This document shows positions 56,870-64,000 of a DNA stretch of 64,000 nt, piece by piece (the stretch's first letter is position 1; each line of letters opens with the position of its first letter). The stretch spans positions 52,143-116,142 of the forward strand of contig CAZOGK010000009.1 of the NCBI GenBank assembly GCA_964579295.1, given 5' to 3'. This DNA comes from JAAYYY01 sp964579295. Its GTDB lineage: Bacteria > Chloroflexota > Anaerolineae > Promineifilales > Promineifilaceae. Below the pieces are notes generated by a model. It ran no database searches, was not told the DNA's origin, and saw nothing but the letters and a program-made list of their open reading frames with translations. A program made the translations under genes and the position numbers.

Positions 56870-56991
56870 CTCCGACCCTTTCTCTTGAGCTTCTGCTCAA
56901 AAACTCGGTAACAAACTGCAGTGGCGCCACAGCGACCGAAGTCGCACCTACCAATGGCGTTGTTGTCGTAACAAATCTATTCGTTCACCAG

Positions 56992-57016
56992 GGGCGCTGG
57001 CTACAGCGCCCTTTTC
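56992..57016 (+). terminator. Rho-independent terminator downstream of gyrA
   Basis: GGGCGCTG (56992-56999) pairs with CAGCGCCC (57004-57011), loop GCTA, followed by TTTTCTGTT. Confidence 0.85.
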
Positions 57017-57034
57017 TGTTGGACGGAATTCCTA

Positions 57035-57063
57035 TTTAACCAGCGCGCGAACTCCGCTATAGT
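57035..57063 (+). promoter_or_regulatory. Promoter of the AAA ATPase gene
   Basis: TTTAAC (57035-57040) and TATAGT (57058-57063), 17-base spacing, 80 bases upstream of GTG 57144. Confidence 0.5.
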
Positions 57064-57143
57064 GAGAGCGCCGGGAGGGGCGAGGGTTCGACCAATGTCA
57101 CCGGTTCCGGCGGACGGACTTATCATTATCGAGGAAGCGCACC

Positions 57144-58445
57144 GTGATTGTAAAGCCTGAATTAGGCGCCGTGCTCACGCCGGCCCGCGAACTGGACCAG
57201 CTTGGAATTCCGAACAGTCTTGTTGTCGATCTTGTCTACCGCCAGCTCTTTAGCGAGGGCGATGTCAGTATCGGTCGCTTTAGCGACCTCCTGAAGCTCC
57301 ATGCCCAGGTGCTGGACACGATACTGGCGCGGATGAAGCAGGAGCATCTGGTTGAGATTACCAACACCGGCGCCCTGGGCCGCTTCAGCTACAGCTACCG
57401 GCTGACTGAAGAAGGCACACGGCGCGCCCGCGAGGCGATGGAGCGCAGCCAGTATCTCGGCCCGGCGCCCGTTTCGCTGGAAAGCTACCGGCGGGCGCTG
57501 CTGTGCCAGTCGCAGATTGGGCAGCACGTCGGGCCCGACCGGGTGCAGCAGGCGCTGCAGCAGCTGGTGCTGCCCGACACCTTCCACCGTCGCATCGGTC
57601 CGGCGGTGAATGCCGGCAGCTCGCTCTTTCTCTATGGCCCGCCCGGCAACGGCAAGACGACGATTGCCGGGGCCATTGCCGCCATGCTCGCCGCCGGGGA
57701 GCCCATCTGGCTGCCCCACGCGCTCACGGTCGGCGGCCAGATCATCCAGATTTACGACCCCCTGGTTCACATTAGAGCCGATGACGACGAAGAGGAAGGC
57801 AGCACGGGACGGCTCGGCCCCGGCGGCCCCAAAGTCGATAAACGCTGGTCGCGCTACCGCCGCCCCGCCGTCATGGTGGGCGGCGAGCTAAAGATGGACG
57901 CTCTCGACCTGCGCTTCGAGCCGATTGCCAAATTCTACGAAGCGCCCCTGCAGCTAAAAGCCAACGGCGGCATGTTCCTCATCGACGACTTCGGGCGGCA
58001 GCAAATGCCGCCACAGGACCTGCTCAACCGCTGGATCGTGCCTCTGGAAAGCGGCGTCGACTTCCTGCGGTTGACCTCCGGCCAGACCATCCAGGTGCCC
58101 TTCCGCCAGCTCATCGTCTTCTCGACCAACCTCGACCCGTCTGACCTTGTTGACGATGCTTTCCTGCGCCGCATCCAGATGAAAGTGGAGGTGGCGGAGC
58201 CCGACGAGCGGCTCTACTACCGCATCTTCCAGATCGTCTGCCGCGAGCAGCAGGTTGACTTCGACCAACAGAGCTTCCTCCATCTCCTGCAGAAATGGTA
58301 CCGCGAACCCCGGCGCGCCATGCAGGCAGTCCATCCCCGCGACATCATCAAAATCGTCGCCTCAATTTGCGAATACGAGGGAGCGCCGCGCCATCTCTCG
58401 CCCGGCCTGATTGACGAAGCCTGCTTAAGCTACTTCGTCCACTAA
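57144..58445 (+). CDS. AAA-type ATPase with N-terminal winged-helix-like region
   Basis: The 433-residue protein has an N-terminal winged-helix-like domain (PNSLVVDLVYRQLFSEGDVSIGRFSDLLKL, LTEEGTRRARE) to about residue 105. The ATPase domain has Walker A LYGPPGNGKTTIAGAI, Walker B GMFLIDDFGRQ and sensor FSTNLDPSDLVDDAFLRRI. A C-terminal lid follows. GTG 57144 follows GAGGAA. Known relatives are uncharacterised ATPases that occur singly in several phyla. It may act as a chaperone or remodeler; no partner gene is adjacent. Confidence 0.8.
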   Translation: MIVKPELGAVLTPARELDQLGIPNSLVVDLVYRQLFSEGDVSIGRFSDLLKLHAQVLDTILARMKQEHLVEITNTGALGRFSYSYRLTEEGTRRAREAMERSQYLGPAPVSLESYRRALLCQSQIGQHVGPDRVQQALQQLVLPDTFHRRIGPAVNAGSSLFLYGPPGNGKTTIAGAIAAMLAAGEPIWLPHALTVGGQIIQIYDPLVHIRADDDEEEGSTGRLGPGGPKVDKRWSRYRRPAVMVGGELKMDALDLRFEPIAKFYEAPLQLKANGGMFLIDDFGRQQMPPQDLLNRWIVPLESGVDFLRLTSGQTIQVPFRQLIVFSTNLDPSDLVDDAFLRRIQMKVEVAEPDERLYYRIFQIVCREQQVDFDQQSFLHLLQKWYREPRRAMQAVHPRDIIKIVASICEYEGAPRHLSPGLIDEACLSYFVH

Positions 58446-58448
58446 GAT

Positions 58449-58485
58449 AAAAGGCCCCCGCCCTTGTGGGTAGCGGGGGCCTTTT
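58449..58485. terminator. Bidirectional Rho-independent terminator
   Basis: AAAAGGCCCCCGC (58449-58461) pairs with GCGGGGGCCTTTT (58473-58485), 13 bp, 11-base loop. It serves both convergent genes (57144 forward, 58489 reverse). Confidence 0.95.
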
Positions 58486-58488
58486 GCT

Positions 58489-59280
58489 TTACGGCTCCAG
58501 GAAGCTGCTCAGCCCGCGGATGACCGAGCCTTCACCCTGGTTCTTGCCGCCGGTCGCAGGCGCGGCGGCGATGATCCGGTCGGCCAGGCGCGAGAAGGGC
58601 AGCGACTGCAGCCAGACCCGCCCCGTACCTTGCAGCGTCGCCAGGAAGAGACCCTCGCCGCCGAAGAGCATCGAGCGCATGTTGCCGGCCCGTTCAATGT
58701 CATAGTCGATGGTGTTCTCAAAGGCCACCAGGCAGCCGGTGTCCACCAGTAGTTTGTTGCCCTCCAGTCGCTTCTCGACAATGGTGCCGCCGGCATGGAT
58801 AAAGACCATGCCGTCGCCGCGCAGCCGCTGCAGGATAAAGCCTTCGCCGCCGAAGAGGCCGGCGCCCAGACGCTTGTTGAAGGCGACGCTGATCTCCGTG
58901 CCCAACGCCGCCGCCAGGAACGAGTCCTTCTGGCAGATCAGCTCGCCGCGCGCCTCGTCCAGGTCGATGGCGATGATCTTGCCGGGGTAGGGCGCGCCAA
59001 AGGCCACCTGCCGCCGCCCCTGACCGCTGTTGGTGAAATGGGTCATAAAGAGTGATTCCCCGGTGACGGCCCGGCGGGCCACGCCGCCCAGCTTGCCCAG
59101 GAAGCCCTGGTCCGGGTTGGAGCCGTCGCCCAGGCGCGTCTCAAAGGTCATGCCGGCGTCCATGTACATCATCATGCCCGCCTCGGCGATGACCGTCTCC
59201 TGCGGATCCAGCTCAATCTGCACAAACTGCATGTCGTCGCCATAAATCTGGTAATCAATCACGTGTGACTTCATAGCCAT
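58489..59280 (-). CDS. AIM24/TIGR00266-family protein
   Basis: The 263-residue protein has the beta-rich repeated architecture of this family: DDMQFVQIELDPQETVIAEAGMMMYMD, GLFGGEGFILQRLRGDGMVFIHAGGTIVEKRL and SMLFGGEGLFLATLQGTGRVWLQSLPFSRLADRI. A Gly-rich flexible C-terminus (ATGGKNQGEGSV) follows. The ATG at 59280 has GGAGGA upstream at good spacing. Function unknown; the family folds as a tandem beta-prism and has been linked to membrane or mitochondrial integrity in yeast. Confidence 0.88.
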   Translation of the reverse strand: MAMKSHVIDYQIYGDDMQFVQIELDPQETVIAEAGMMMYMDAGMTFETRLGDGSNPDQGFLGKLGGVARRAVTGESLFMTHFTNSGQGRRQVAFGAPYPGKIIAIDLDEARGELICQKDSFLAAALGTEISVAFNKRLGAGLFGGEGFILQRLRGDGMVFIHAGGTIVEKRLEGNKLLVDTGCLVAFENTIDYDIERAGNMRSMLFGGEGLFLATLQGTGRVWLQSLPFSRLADRIIAAAPATGGKNQGEGSVIRGLSSFLEP

Positions 59281-59348
59281 GTTGGTATCCTCCACAAACA
59301 GGCTGCCTGCCGGGCACACCGCGCCGGCAGCGAGAGATCGTTACGTCT

Positions 59349-59354
59349 ATTATA
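59349..59354 (-). promoter_or_regulatory. Candidate -10 box for the AIM24-family gene
   Basis: TATAAT on the minus strand, about 70 bases upstream of the ATG at 59280. The -35 region is weak (CGACGC). Confidence 0.35.
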
Positions 59355-59436
59355 CGGTGAATGAGGCCTGCGCGTCGCACCGTGCCGGCCGGCCGCCGCC
59401 CCTTCTCCCCGATCTCTGCTACAATCAGTCGGCGCT

Positions 59437-61656
59437 ATGAATCGACTACGAGACAACTGGGAGATCAGCCTGATCCTGCTGCTCTTCGTCGCCCTGGGGC
59501 TGGCTTACAGCGTGGTCAACCCGCTGCACGAGGCGACCGACGAGCTGCGCCACTACCGCTTCGTACGCACCATCGTGGTCCACGGCGCGCTGCCGGTGCA
59601 GGGGCAGGAGCCTTGCCGTTCGCAGAGCCACCACCCGCCGCTCTATTACGCCGCCGGCGCGCTGCTCACCGGCTGGATCGATACCGGCCGTGACGTCTGC
59701 GCCACGCCGCCGAGCAACCCGTTCTGGGCGTACCGCTATGCCGACGTCGGCACCGACAACAAGAATATGTACTTCCACGGCCCTGAGGAAGCCTTTCCCT
59801 GGCGTGGCGAAGCGCTGGCGGCCCACCTGCTGCGCGCGCTCAACGTGCTCGTCGGCGCCGCCACCGTCTGGCTGACCTGGCTGACGGGCCGGACGATCTG
59901 GCCGCAGCGGCGCGCCCTGGCGGCCGGCGGCGCCGCCTTTGTCGCCTTTAACCCGATGTTTCTCTTCCTGTCGGGGGCCATCAACAACGATATTGTCGCT
60001 GCCCTCAGTGGCGCGGCTATCCTCTATGCCTGCACCCGCCTGCTGCGCGACCCCGCCGGCCTCGCGCCGCGCTGGGGTCTTGTTTTCGGCGTCCTTTACG
60101 GGCTGGCCCTGCTGAGCAAGTTCAACATGGCCGCGGCCGGCCTGCTCGTCGCCGCCGCCGCCAGCATCGTCGCCTGGCAGCGCCGCCAGTGGCGCCAGTG
60201 GCTGCAGGTTGGCCTGCTTGCCGCCCTTGTCACCGCGCTGCTGGCCGGCTGGTGGTTCGCGCGCAACCAGCTCCTCTACGGCGAGCCGACCGGCTTCCGC
60301 ATGGTGGCCGAACTGTGGGGCGCCCGTGACCCCGCCGAGAGCCTGCCCCTGGCCCTTCTCGAGCTGCCGCTGGCCTGGACCACCCTCTGGGCCCGCTTCG
60401 GCTTCGGCCAGATCCCGCTGCCGCAGCCCTTCTACACGGCCCTGCTCGTCGTCACCGGCGCCGGTCTGCTCGGCCTGCTGCTGCCCCTGCGGCGCCGCCG
60501 GCCTGAGCGCGCCCAACGCTGGCTGCTGGTGCTGCTCGTTCTCGACGTGTTGCTCTTCTTCGCCGTCCTCTTCAACTACATGCTGGTCAGCCCGGCCGGG
60601 GCGATGGGCCGCTTTTTCTTCCCCGGCCTGCCCGCCTTCGGCCTGCTTGTCTTCTATGGCCTCAGCCGCTGGCTGGCTCTTCTGTCCGGCTCAGAGCGCG
60701 CCCTGCCGGCCCTCGCCCTGCTCGCCAATGCCGCCCTCCTTTTGCTGGCGCTCGTCGCCCTCTTCGGCTACCTGGCGCCGGCCTATGCCAGGCCCCCGTC
60801 CTTTCCGCCAGATCTCGACGTTCCCAACCCCACCGGCGCCCGCTTTGACCAGCTGGCGACGCTGCACGGCTACCGGCTGAGCGACCGCACCGTGCGCGCC
60901 GGGGGTGCGCTGGACATTGAGCTGTACTGGGAAGTTGACAACCAGCCGCCGGGCAACTTCGTCCTCTTTGTCCATCTCATTGACGAAAACGGCGCCCTCA
61001 TCGCCCAGCGTGATACCCATCCCGGTACCGGCACCTTCCCCACCAGCTTCTGGCGGCCCGGCGACCGCTTTGTCGATTCTGTGCGCCTGCATCTGCCCGA
61101 AACAGCCTACACACCGGCGACGGCTACGCTGTCTGTCGGCCTGGCCGCACCGGACTATCGCCTGGCTATCAGCGGGCCCGGCGGCGAGCCGCTGGGGGAC
61201 GCCCTGCCGCTCGGCGCCGTCGCGCTGCTGCCGGCCGACCACCTCTTCCCGGGCGCCGCCGCGCTGCCCAATCCCTTGGACCAGAACTTCGCCAACCGGC
61301 TGCGCCTCGCCGGCTACGAATATGGCCGGCGCCGGCTGCTCCCTGGCGAGCCGCTACCGGTGAATCTCTATTGGCAGCCGCTTGAGCCGGCCGGCGCCTA
61401 CACGGTGCAGCTTGAGCTGCTGGACGAGGCCGGCGGGGTGCAGGCCGTCGCCGCCGACCCGCTCGCCATCAACAGCGTGGAGCAGCGGCAGAGCGCCCAT
61501 CTGCTGCAGCCGGCCGCGCCGCTGGCGCCGGGTACCTACCGGGTTCGCCTGACTCTCCTTGACGCGGCAAGCGGCGCCCGCCACAATATAGTGGGCAGCG
61601 GCGGCAATTGGATAGACGACGAGCTGCTTCTCGCGCCGGTGCGCGCGCAGCCCTGA
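59437..61656 (+). CDS. GT-C membrane glycosyltransferase-like protein (GT39/GT83 type)
   Basis: The 739-residue protein has about eleven TMs in the first 480 residues and a C-terminal beta domain. The early catalytic region NPLHEATDELRHYRFVRTIVVHG has an acidic pair (TDE) in the first extracytoplasmic loop, followed by LTWLTGRTIWPQRRALAAGGAAF and GAINNDIVAALSGAAILYA, typical of GT39-like enzymes. The soluble C-terminal domain (LATLHGYRLSDRTVRAGGALDIELYWEVDN and repeated forms) is a duplicated beta sandwich often fused to Chloroflexota GT-C proteins. Function: sugar transfer from lipid donors outside the membrane. Acceptor unknown. Confidence 0.78.
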   Translation: MNRLRDNWEISLILLLFVALGLAYSVVNPLHEATDELRHYRFVRTIVVHGALPVQGQEPCRSQSHHPPLYYAAGALLTGWIDTGRDVCATPPSNPFWAYRYADVGTDNKNMYFHGPEEAFPWRGEALAAHLLRALNVLVGAATVWLTWLTGRTIWPQRRALAAGGAAFVAFNPMFLFLSGAINNDIVAALSGAAILYACTRLLRDPAGLAPRWGLVFGVLYGLALLSKFNMAAAGLLVAAAASIVAWQRRQWRQWLQVGLLAALVTALLAGWWFARNQLLYGEPTGFRMVAELWGARDPAESLPLALLELPLAWTTLWARFGFGQIPLPQPFYTALLVVTGAGLLGLLLPLRRRRPERAQRWLLVLLVLDVLLFFAVLFNYMLVSPAGAMGRFFFPGLPAFGLLVFYGLSRWLALLSGSERALPALALLANAALLLLALVALFGYLAPAYARPPSFPPDLDVPNPTGARFDQLATLHGYRLSDRTVRAGGALDIELYWEVDNQPPGNFVLFVHLIDENGALIAQRDTHPGTGTFPTSFWRPGDRFVDSVRLHLPETAYTPATATLSVGLAAPDYRLAISGPGGEPLGDALPLGAVALLPADHLFPGAAALPNPLDQNFANRLRLAGYEYGRRRLLPGEPLPVNLYWQPLEPAGAYTVQLELLDEAGGVQAVAADPLAINSVEQRQSAHLLQPAAPLAPGTYRVRLTLLDAASGARHNIVGSGGNWIDDELLLAPVRAQP

Positions 61657-61667
61657 GTTGAGGTGAC

Positions 61668-62891
61668 ATGGTAGATATCAGGCAGGCGGAGCCGGCCATA
61701 GCGAGCTGGTCCCAGCGCGAGCTGTCCATCTGGGCAGAGCTTGATGCCGCGCTGGCGTCCGCTGGCGATACAGAGAGCGTAGCGGCTCTCGTCCTTGATA
61801 GCGCCCTGGCGCTGGTCGAGGCGAGCGCCGGCGTGCTCATTGCCGTCGATGGCGCGACGCCCGTTGTCCGTGGCGATCGCGGCGCCATCTCCGGCCTCAG
61901 CGCCGTCGCTCAGGAAGCGCTGGCTCGCGCAGCCGGGCCAGACGGGAGCGAGCCGTATGGCGGCGAGGCCGCGCAAGCCGGCGCCTGGATGGCCCTCCCG
62001 CTGCGCTTCCAGGCAGAGCCGCTGGGCGCTGTGGCCTTGAGCCGCGACACGGCCCGGCCCTTCGGCGGCGCAGAGATGGAGCGCGCCGCGCGACTGCTGC
62101 GCCATGCCAGCCCGGCCCTGGGCGGCGCCCTCCTCGCGCGCAAGCTGGCCGCCGCCAGAGAGGCCAACCACGTCTTTGTGACCAGCATCGCCCATGAGCT
62201 GAAAACGCCGCTGGCTGCCATCCGCGGCTACAGTGACCTGATGCATTCCGGGCTGACCGGTGAGATCAACGATAAGCAGCGCCGCTTCCTCGAATCAATC
62301 AACCGCAACGTCACGCGCACCACGGCCTATATCCAGAACCTGGCCGACCTCACCCGCCTTGAAACCGGCCGCCTCGAGCTGTTGGCCGAGCCGGTTGACT
62401 TTTTCGAGGTGGTGCAGAAAGCCGCGCAGGCTGTCCGCGCCGAATACGAGGAGAAGGGAACTCGCCTACACCTGGAGCTGCCGGAAGCGCTGCCGCCGCT
62501 GCTGGGCAATGAGTTCCGCTACCAGCAGGTGGTAGTTGCCCTGCTGCTGAACGCCTGCCACTACTCGCCGCCGGACGCCGACGTTTTCCTGGCCGTTCTG
62601 CCCGCGCTGCCCGACGCGGCGCGCGAGTCGGCCGGCGCCCTACCCGCGGCCGCCCACATCTACTGCACCGTGCGCGACGAAGGCTTCGGCATCTCCGCCG
62701 AAGACCAGCGCCGGCTGTTCACCCCCTTCTTTCGCTCCAGCGCCGCCAACGTGCGCCAGACGCCCGGCGGCGGGTTGGCGCTCGCGCTTAGCCGCGCCGT
62801 CGTTAGGCGTCAGGGCGGCGCCCTCTGGTGCGACAGCAAGCTCGGCCAGGGCAGTACCTTTCACCTCGCTCTGCCGGCCGCGCAGCAGTAG
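61668..62891 (+). CDS. Soluble GAF-HisKA sensor histidine kinase
   Basis: The 407-residue protein has a GAF domain (about residues 20-150), a HisKA dimerisation box SIAHELKTPLAAIRGYSDLMHSG, and an HATPase domain with N-box VVALLLNACHYSPPDADV, G1 VRDEGFGISAEDQRRLFTPFFRS and G2 TPGGGLALALSRAVVRRQGG. There is no TM segment, so it senses a cytosolic signal. No response regulator is adjacent. GAGGTG precedes the ATG, 12 bases after the GT-C gene. Confidence 0.88.
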   Translation: MVDIRQAEPAIASWSQRELSIWAELDAALASAGDTESVAALVLDSALALVEASAGVLIAVDGATPVVRGDRGAISGLSAVAQEALARAAGPDGSEPYGGEAAQAGAWMALPLRFQAEPLGAVALSRDTARPFGGAEMERAARLLRHASPALGGALLARKLAAAREANHVFVTSIAHELKTPLAAIRGYSDLMHSGLTGEINDKQRRFLESINRNVTRTTAYIQNLADLTRLETGRLELLAEPVDFFEVVQKAAQAVRAEYEEKGTRLHLELPEALPPLLGNEFRYQQVVVALLLNACHYSPPDADVFLAVLPALPDAARESAGALPAAAHIYCTVRDEGFGISAEDQRRLFTPFFRSSAANVRQTPGGGLALALSRAVVRRQGGALWCDSKLGQGSTFHLALPAAQQ

Positions 62892-62923
62892 GGTAAACGT
62901 TGCCTGAATGGGTCCGTTTTCGA

Positions 62924-62951
62924 TTGACAGGGTAGCTTTCCACGCTATACT
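62924..62951 (+). promoter_or_regulatory. Strong promoter upstream of the small RNA/SWIM gene
   Basis: TTGACA (62924-62929) and TATACT (62946-62951) with 16-base spacing. Best consensus promoter in the window together with the sugar operon one. Confidence 0.7.
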
Positions 62952-62957
62952 AAAGGC

Positions 62958-63045
62958 ATGAGCTATTTGCCGAGATTGACGATCTCAAATGGCCTGACAA
63001 CAACCGAATAGCCCTCCGGCGCACGCAATCAGCGTGCGTTTTTGT
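62958..63045 (+). ncRNA. Candidate small RNA or transcription attenuator (about 88 nt)
   Basis: The predicted transcript from about 62958 contains an inner hairpin GAGAT-TGACG-ATCTC and ends in an intrinsic terminator, 45 bases before the SWIM gene. A 17-codon frame (ATG 62958 to TAG 63009) could be a leader peptide but is weak. The candidate is either an independent sRNA or a leader controlling the downstream gene. Confidence 0.5.
63020..63045 (+). terminator. Intrinsic terminator before the SWIM gene
   Basis: CGCACGC (63020-63026) pairs with GCGTGCG (63032-63038) around AATCA, followed by TTTTTG and TTTTAT. Confidence 0.9.
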
Positions 63046-63089
63046 TTTATGTAAGGTCCACCCGACAAGAGAGAGGAGCGAGGTAAGTT

Positions 63090-63338
63090 ATGGATTACGG
63101 GATGATTGGCAAGATCGAAAAATCCAAGATCTATGCTGACGAGCGCGCCGACCGTGTCAGGTTCAATAGCCTGGAGGTACGCATCAACGGCGATAATCAC
63201 GAGCATATCGTCTCCTATGACGACGGGAGCTGGGCATGCGATTGTGATTATTTCCAGACCCGGAACGTCTGTGCCCATACCATGACGATGGAACGTGTCC
63301 TCCAGCATATGGTTCTGATGGGAGAACCGACCTACTAA
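63090..63338 (+). CDS. Small SWIM zinc-finger protein
   Basis: The 82-residue protein has an N-terminal beta hairpin (GKIEKSKIYADERADRVRF) and the SWIM motif CDCDYFQTRNVCAH (CxCx9CxH form), preceded by HIVSYDDGSWA. SWIM domains bind DNA or proteins and coordinate one zinc. GAGGAGCGAGG precedes the ATG. A strong terminator follows (63366-63395), so the gene is a short unit with the leader RNA. Probably a small nucleic-acid-binding or regulatory protein. Confidence 0.85.
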   Translation: MDYGMIGKIEKSKIYADERADRVRFNSLEVRINGDNHEHIVSYDDGSWACDCDYFQTRNVCAHTMTMERVLQHMVLMGEPTY

Positions 63339-63365
63339 GGGCGACCATCCCCACAAGCTCATAAG

Positions 63366-63395
63366 GGCCCGGTCGGATGACCGGGCCTTTTTTGT
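63366..63395 (+). terminator. Rho-independent terminator after the SWIM gene
   Basis: GGCCCGGTC (63366-63374) pairs with GACCGGGCC (63379-63387), loop GGAT, followed by TTTTTT. Confidence 0.95.
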
Positions 63396-63422
63396 TATAA
63401 TCCGGCGCGAAGGAGGCAGACA

Positions 63423-64000
63423 GTGGAGATAGGCGGCGTCCATTTTGACGGGCGCGTCACGTTGCTGGTCATTCTCAGCACGGTCGTGCCCATGATCGAC
63501 TACTACAACCACACGGTGACGTCGGTCAAGGCGTTCGACCGCTTTATCTTCTACTTTGTCATCCCCATTGCCGTCATCTACCTCGTCTTCCGCGAAAGCC
63601 CGGAAGCCTATGGCCTGCGCCTGGGCGACTGGCGCACTGGCTTGCTCTGGACCATCGCCGGCTGCGCCGGCATGGGCCTCATCCTCTGGTTTGTGGCGCG
63701 CCAGCCTGGCATGGCGGCCTACTACGAGCAGCGGGCCGCGACCACGGCCGGGCGCATCCTTTTCCTCAACGGCGTCGAGATGTGGGCCTGGGAGTTCATG
63801 TGGCGCGGCTTTTTGCTCTTTGGGCTGGCGCGTGTCGTCGGCCCCGGCGCCGCTATCTGGCTCCAGGCCATCCCGTTCGCTTTCATGCACCTGGGCAAGC
63901 CGGAAGTCGAGAGCTATACGACTATCTTTGGCGGCGCTGCCTTTGGCTTCATTGCCTGGCAATCCGGTTCATTTCTCTATCCCTTCCTCATTCACTGGTT
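63423..64000 (+). CDS. CPBP-family intramembrane metalloprotease (truncated by window end)
   Basis: The GTG at 63423 follows AAGGAGGC. 192 residues are visible with about five TMs. The CPBP motifs are AWEFMWRGF (motif 1; the first Glu of EExxxRG is Trp here), AFMHLGKPE (motif 2, FxxxH) and FLIHW (motif 3). CPBP proteases include Rce1-like prenyl-protein processing and bacteriocin-immunity enzymes. The Trp-for-Glu change is common in a CPBP subset, so activity may still be intact. The frame runs off the window. Confidence 0.85.
   Translation, partial: MEIGGVHFDGRVTLLVILSTVVPMIDYYNHTVTSVKAFDRFIFYFVIPIAVIYLVFRESPEAYGLRLGDWRTGLLWTIAGCAGMGLILWFVARQPGMAAYYEQRAATTAGRILFLNGVEMWAWEFMWRGFLLFGLARVVGPGAAIWLQAIPFAFMHLGKPEVESYTTIFGGAAFGFIAWQSGSFLYPFLIHW

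Noticed and set aside
62985..63962. 325-codon minus-strand frame across the SWIM and CPBP genes
   Set aside because: Crosses two terminators and two genes with ribosome sites and clear motifs on the plus strand.
1..64000. tRNA, rRNA, CRISPR arrays, insertion sequences, integrase/attachment sites
   Set aside because: Looked for and not recognised by eye; a tRNAscan or CRISPR search would be needed to exclude small or degenerate copies.

Overview
The window is a GC-rich (roughly 60-65% by eye), densely packed bacterial chromosome segment. It most likely comes from an uncultured member of the Chloroflexota (Anaerolineae-like). This rests on the protein types together: a SARP/NB-ARC/TPR regulator, lipoproteins and exported proteins ending in a short 'IxLPxxxR'-type tail, a CxxxY-type CcmE, NrfD/multiheme cytochromes, large GT-C membrane glycosyltransferases and carbohydrate ABC systems with a LacI regulator. 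There is no rRNA, recognisable tRNA, CRISPR array, transposase or prophage. I could not run database searches, so all family names come from motifs read by eye.

Layout. 1-13 kb: a tandem UspA protein, a GT-C membrane protein, a PNPOx-like protein, a SIS sugar isomerase, two unrecognised tiny genes, a 5'-truncated flavodoxin remnant, an astacin-like metalloprotease, a SARP-type regulator, two exported proteins and a single-domain globin. 13.3-13.8 kb: a DUF411 lipoprotein whose first active-site Cys codon is TGA, a candidate selenoprotein. 14.5-26.5 kb: a LacI-controlled carbohydrate operon (operator, lacI, binding lipoprotein, two permeases, ATPase, GH38, GH13_18 phosphorylase, GT4), followed on the minus strand (27.4-31.4 kb) by GH36, a Gfo/Idh/MocA oxidoreductase and an MDR dehydrogenase. 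31.4-37.9 kb: a minus-strand cytochrome c maturation operon (ccmE, ccmF, ccmH, a ResA/CcmG-like thioredoxin, a CcmI-like zinc-ribbon protein, a diheme cytochrome). 38.2-41 kb: a NarX/NarL-like two-component system. 41-51.4 kb: a large electron-transfer locus with NrfD, a Tat-targeted ferredoxin-like subunit, an 8-heme cytochrome, a 10-heme lipoprotein, a membrane cytochrome b, a 14-heme cytochrome and an 8-heme lipoprotein on a collagen-like stalk, plus two related tiny membrane proteins. 51.7-64 kb: a membrane protein of unknown role, a DinB-like protein, a YgfZ-like protein, GyrA, an AAA ATPase, an AIM24/TIGR00266 protein, a GT-C protein, a histidine kinase, a SWIM zinc-finger protein behind a candidate small RNA or attenuator, and a CPBP protease running off the end.

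How parts fit. The ccm operon supplies heme attachment for about 42 CxxCH sites in the window (8+10+14+8 in the cytochrome locus and 2 in the diheme protein). The two-component system sits between them, and nearly identical TGAC-AAAT-GTCA inverted repeats lie in both flanking regulatory regions. This suggests one Crp/Fnr-type regulon for respiration. The sugar operon looks like import and breakdown of an alpha-linked mannoside or glucoside (possibly a glycosylglycerate compatible solute), with a perfect LacI-type palindrome at the promoter start. The most novel items are the UGA-containing DUF411 protein, the collagen-stalked octaheme lipoprotein and its locus, an ABC permease with an extracytoplasmic SH3-like insertion, and the paired micro-membrane proteins.
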